Shown here: positions 41,027-42,307 of the stretch, one piece after another
Layout of the letters: every line of letters begins with the position of its first letter
Numbering within the stretch: the first letter of the stretch is position 1
Assembly: GCA_039804165.1 (NCBI GenBank)
Contig: JBDRZZ010000016.1
Span: forward strand, 1 to 42,307
Direction of reading: 5' to 3'
Length of the DNA stretch: 42,307 bases
From: a candidate division WOR-3 bacterium
GTDB lineage: Bacteria; Hydrothermota; UBA3072
Translations under genes and position numbers: made by a program
The notes under the pieces: model-generated
What the model was told of the DNA's origin: nothing
Seen by the model: the letters and a program-made list of their open reading frames with translations, nothing else
Databases searched by the model: none

Positions 41027-42175
41027 ATGAAACTTTACGAAACACTAATAAAAATAGGAATTAATTTATCTGCAGAGAAAGATTTGGAAAGGTTGCTTAA
41101 TTTAATTCTTGAGAGTGCTTGTAGAATATGCAAAGCAGATGCTGGGACTTTCTATCTTAAGAATGATAACTTCTTAGAGTTTAAAGTTTCTCGCAATTTT
41201 ACACTTGAAAAGAAATTGGGAAAGAAACTTTTAGAACTTGTTTCTCCTCACGTCTTACCTATCTCAAATAAATCTATTGCTGGATGGAGTGCTGAAATAA
41301 AAGAAATAATAAATATAAAAGATTTATCTTCTCTTAAGAATGTCCCATATTCTCATAATACGGAATTTGAGGAAAAGACTGGTTATAAATGTAAGTCAAT
41401 GTTAACAGTTCCAATTCTTGATAGAGAAAACAGTTTAGTAGGTGTTTTTCAATTAATAAATAAAACAAAAGGAAATAAAATTACATATTTTACAAGAACT
41501 GATGAGAAAATAGCCCATTCTCTATCTTCTCAAGCTGCTGTTGCGATAAGAAGTGCTCAACTTACAGAAGAACTTAAAGCAGCTCACCTTGAAACTATCT
41601 ATCTACTGGGTGAAGCTGCAGAATATAAAAACAAAGAAACTGGAGATCATATTAAGAGAGTCGCAAGCTTCACAAAAGTAATTGCGGAAAATCTTGGTTT
41701 AGATAAGGATGTTGTTGAGATTATATACAAAGGTAGTCCTTTACATGATATTGGAAAAATAGGAATCCCAGATAAAATACTTACAAAACCCGGAAAATTA
41801 AAAAAAGAAGAATGGGAAATAATGAAACAACACACAACTTTTGGTTTTAATTTACTTAAAAACTCTACTTCTAACATAATTAAAACTGCCGCAGAAATTG
41901 CTTATACTCATCACGAGAGATGGGACGGAAAAGGGTATCCTAGAGGGCTAAAGGGTAAAGAGATACCCATTTCAGGAAGAATTGTTGCTTTATCTGATTT
42001 CTTTGATGCCTTAACTTCTAAACGATCTTATAGAAAAAAACCATTTTCTTTTGAAGAGACCCTTTCTATTATTAAGAAGGAAAGAGAAAAGCATTTCTGC
42101 CCTGAAACAACAGAGGCATTCTTTAAGGGTATAAAAAAGATAAAAGAAATCAGTAAGAACTCTCTTATTTCATAA
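41027..42175 (+). CDS. GAF and HD-GYP domain protein, probable c-di-GMP phosphodiesterase
   Basis: The 382-residue protein has an N-terminal GAF domain (about residues 15-185, DLERLLNLILESACRICKAD, SMLTVPILDRENSLVGVFQL) and a C-terminal HD-GYP domain. The latter has the complete pattern: GDHIKRVASF, LHDIGKIGIPDKIL, KQHTTFG, THHERWDGKGYPRGLKG and SDFFDALTSKRSYR. It likely degrades c-di-GMP in response to a small ligand or redox signal bound by GAF. It is the second HD-GYP protein here; the first has a receiver domain. It appears leaderless. Confidence 0.93.
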   Translation: MKLYETLIKIGINLSAEKDLERLLNLILESACRICKADAGTFYLKNDNFLEFKVSRNFTLEKKLGKKLLELVSPHVLPISNKSIAGWSAEIKEIINIKDLSSLKNVPYSHNTEFEEKTGYKCKSMLTVPILDRENSLVGVFQLINKTKGNKITYFTRTDEKIAHSLSSQAAVAIRSAQLTEELKAAHLETIYLLGEAAEYKNKETGDHIKRVASFTKVIAENLGLDKDVVEIIYKGSPLHDIGKIGIPDKILTKPGKLKKEEWEIMKQHTTFGFNLLKNSTSNIIKTAAEIAYTHHERWDGKGYPRGLKGKEIPISGRIVALSDFFDALTSKRSYRKKPFSFEETLSIIKKEREKHFCPETTEAFFKGIKKIKEISKNSLIS

Positions 42176-42307
42176 TTTTGCTGACAACCCCCCATTTTTT
42201 TCATAAAGACACCTCCATTTCGGGAAAGAGGCTTATAAATTTCGTCTTCTCGTTGGATTCCAACCGTACTCCTCGTCTGAACTGGATTTGAGTGAACCAA
42301 TAGTTCA
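42176..42307. other. Right-edge intergenic stretch with small palindrome
   Basis: Nothing coding is supported after 42175. The sequence is visibly richer in G and C than neighbouring gaps. It has a perfect inverted repeat GTTGGA-T-TCCAAC (42252-42264) and GAACT near 42280 mirrored by AGTTC at the edge. On the minus strand GGAGG stands before an ATG, but the frame there is antisense to the HD-GYP gene. It could be the beginning of an element cut off by the window edge. Confidence 0.3.

Noticed and set aside
42028-42300. Minus-strand open frame of 90 codons at the right edge
   Set aside because: Most of it is antisense to the conserved end of the HD-GYP protein. A GGAGG before its internal ATG (MKKMGGC) is noted but is not enough.
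1-42307. CRISPR arrays, insertion sequences, phage genes, rRNA
   Set aside because: No regularly spaced repeats, transposase, integrase or rRNA motifs were seen in reading both strands.

Overview
The window is about 42 kb of very AT-rich bacterial chromosome with densely packed genes, several of them overlapping by an ATGA or by a few bases. An FCB-type C-terminal sorting domain on a secreted protein (9011-10063), a TonB-dependent receptor, several beta-barrel-like outer-membrane proteins, and a long-form TrmB and citramalate synthase of the kind common in deep-branching anaerobes suggest a Gram-negative member of the FCB superphylum or a neighbouring candidate phylum (WOR-3-like). That placement is inference. 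No CRISPR array, insertion sequence, rRNA or phage gene was seen.

Layout. 1-1045: end of an unknown gene, a terminator-like hairpin, and debris of a subtilase and of another protein. 1168-7496 (minus): tyrS, a membrane glycosyltransferase, ftsY, a UPF0282 metallo-hydrolase, LemA and a DUF2207 membrane protein. 7549-8411 (minus): a CAU-anticodon tRNA followed directly by a methyltransferase. 8454-8888: a decayed Cys-rich lipoprotein gene with its promoter still visible. 9011-13306 (plus): secreted protein, MBL hydrolase, response regulator/HD-GYP, GlsB-like protein, trmB. 13325-18442 (minus): ilvB-ilvN-ilvC-cimA behind a leader that carries two mini-ORFs rich in branched-chain codons. 18638-23503 (plus): rocD, apbE, an AmrS-like radical SAM enzyme, a NusG-II protein, a Gx transporter, DUF4321, rhomboid. 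24131-26588 (minus): cobalamin riboswitch, ECF S component, TonB-dependent receptor. 26600-34202 (minus): a leuB-like dehydrogenase, a kinase-like remnant, a GlmU-like protein, a 932-residue surface protein and uvrC. 34274-39957 (plus): a frameshifted outer-membrane gene, ispF, a TPR protein and a barrel protein. 39960-42175: a CaCA antiporter and a GAF/HD-GYP protein.

How it works together. Pyruvate-derived branched-chain amino-acid synthesis is well represented: citramalate synthase supplies the isoleucine precursor, IlvBNC serve valine and isoleucine, and the LeuB-like enzyme 9 kb away could act on isopropylmalate and methylmalate. Corrinoid uptake is under riboswitch control. Two HD-GYP proteins point to c-di-GMP turnover. 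ApbE, the NusG-II protein and the Gx transporter suggest periplasmic flavinylated redox chemistry.

Two features of gene expression recur. First, at least six genes have a TTGACA-like/TANNNT promoter whose -10 box lies 5-8 nt before the ATG, with no Shine-Dalgarno sequence, so they look leaderless. Second, tyrS and the B12-linked ECF gene have perfect Shine-Dalgarno sequences followed by ATA or ATT instead of a normal start codon.
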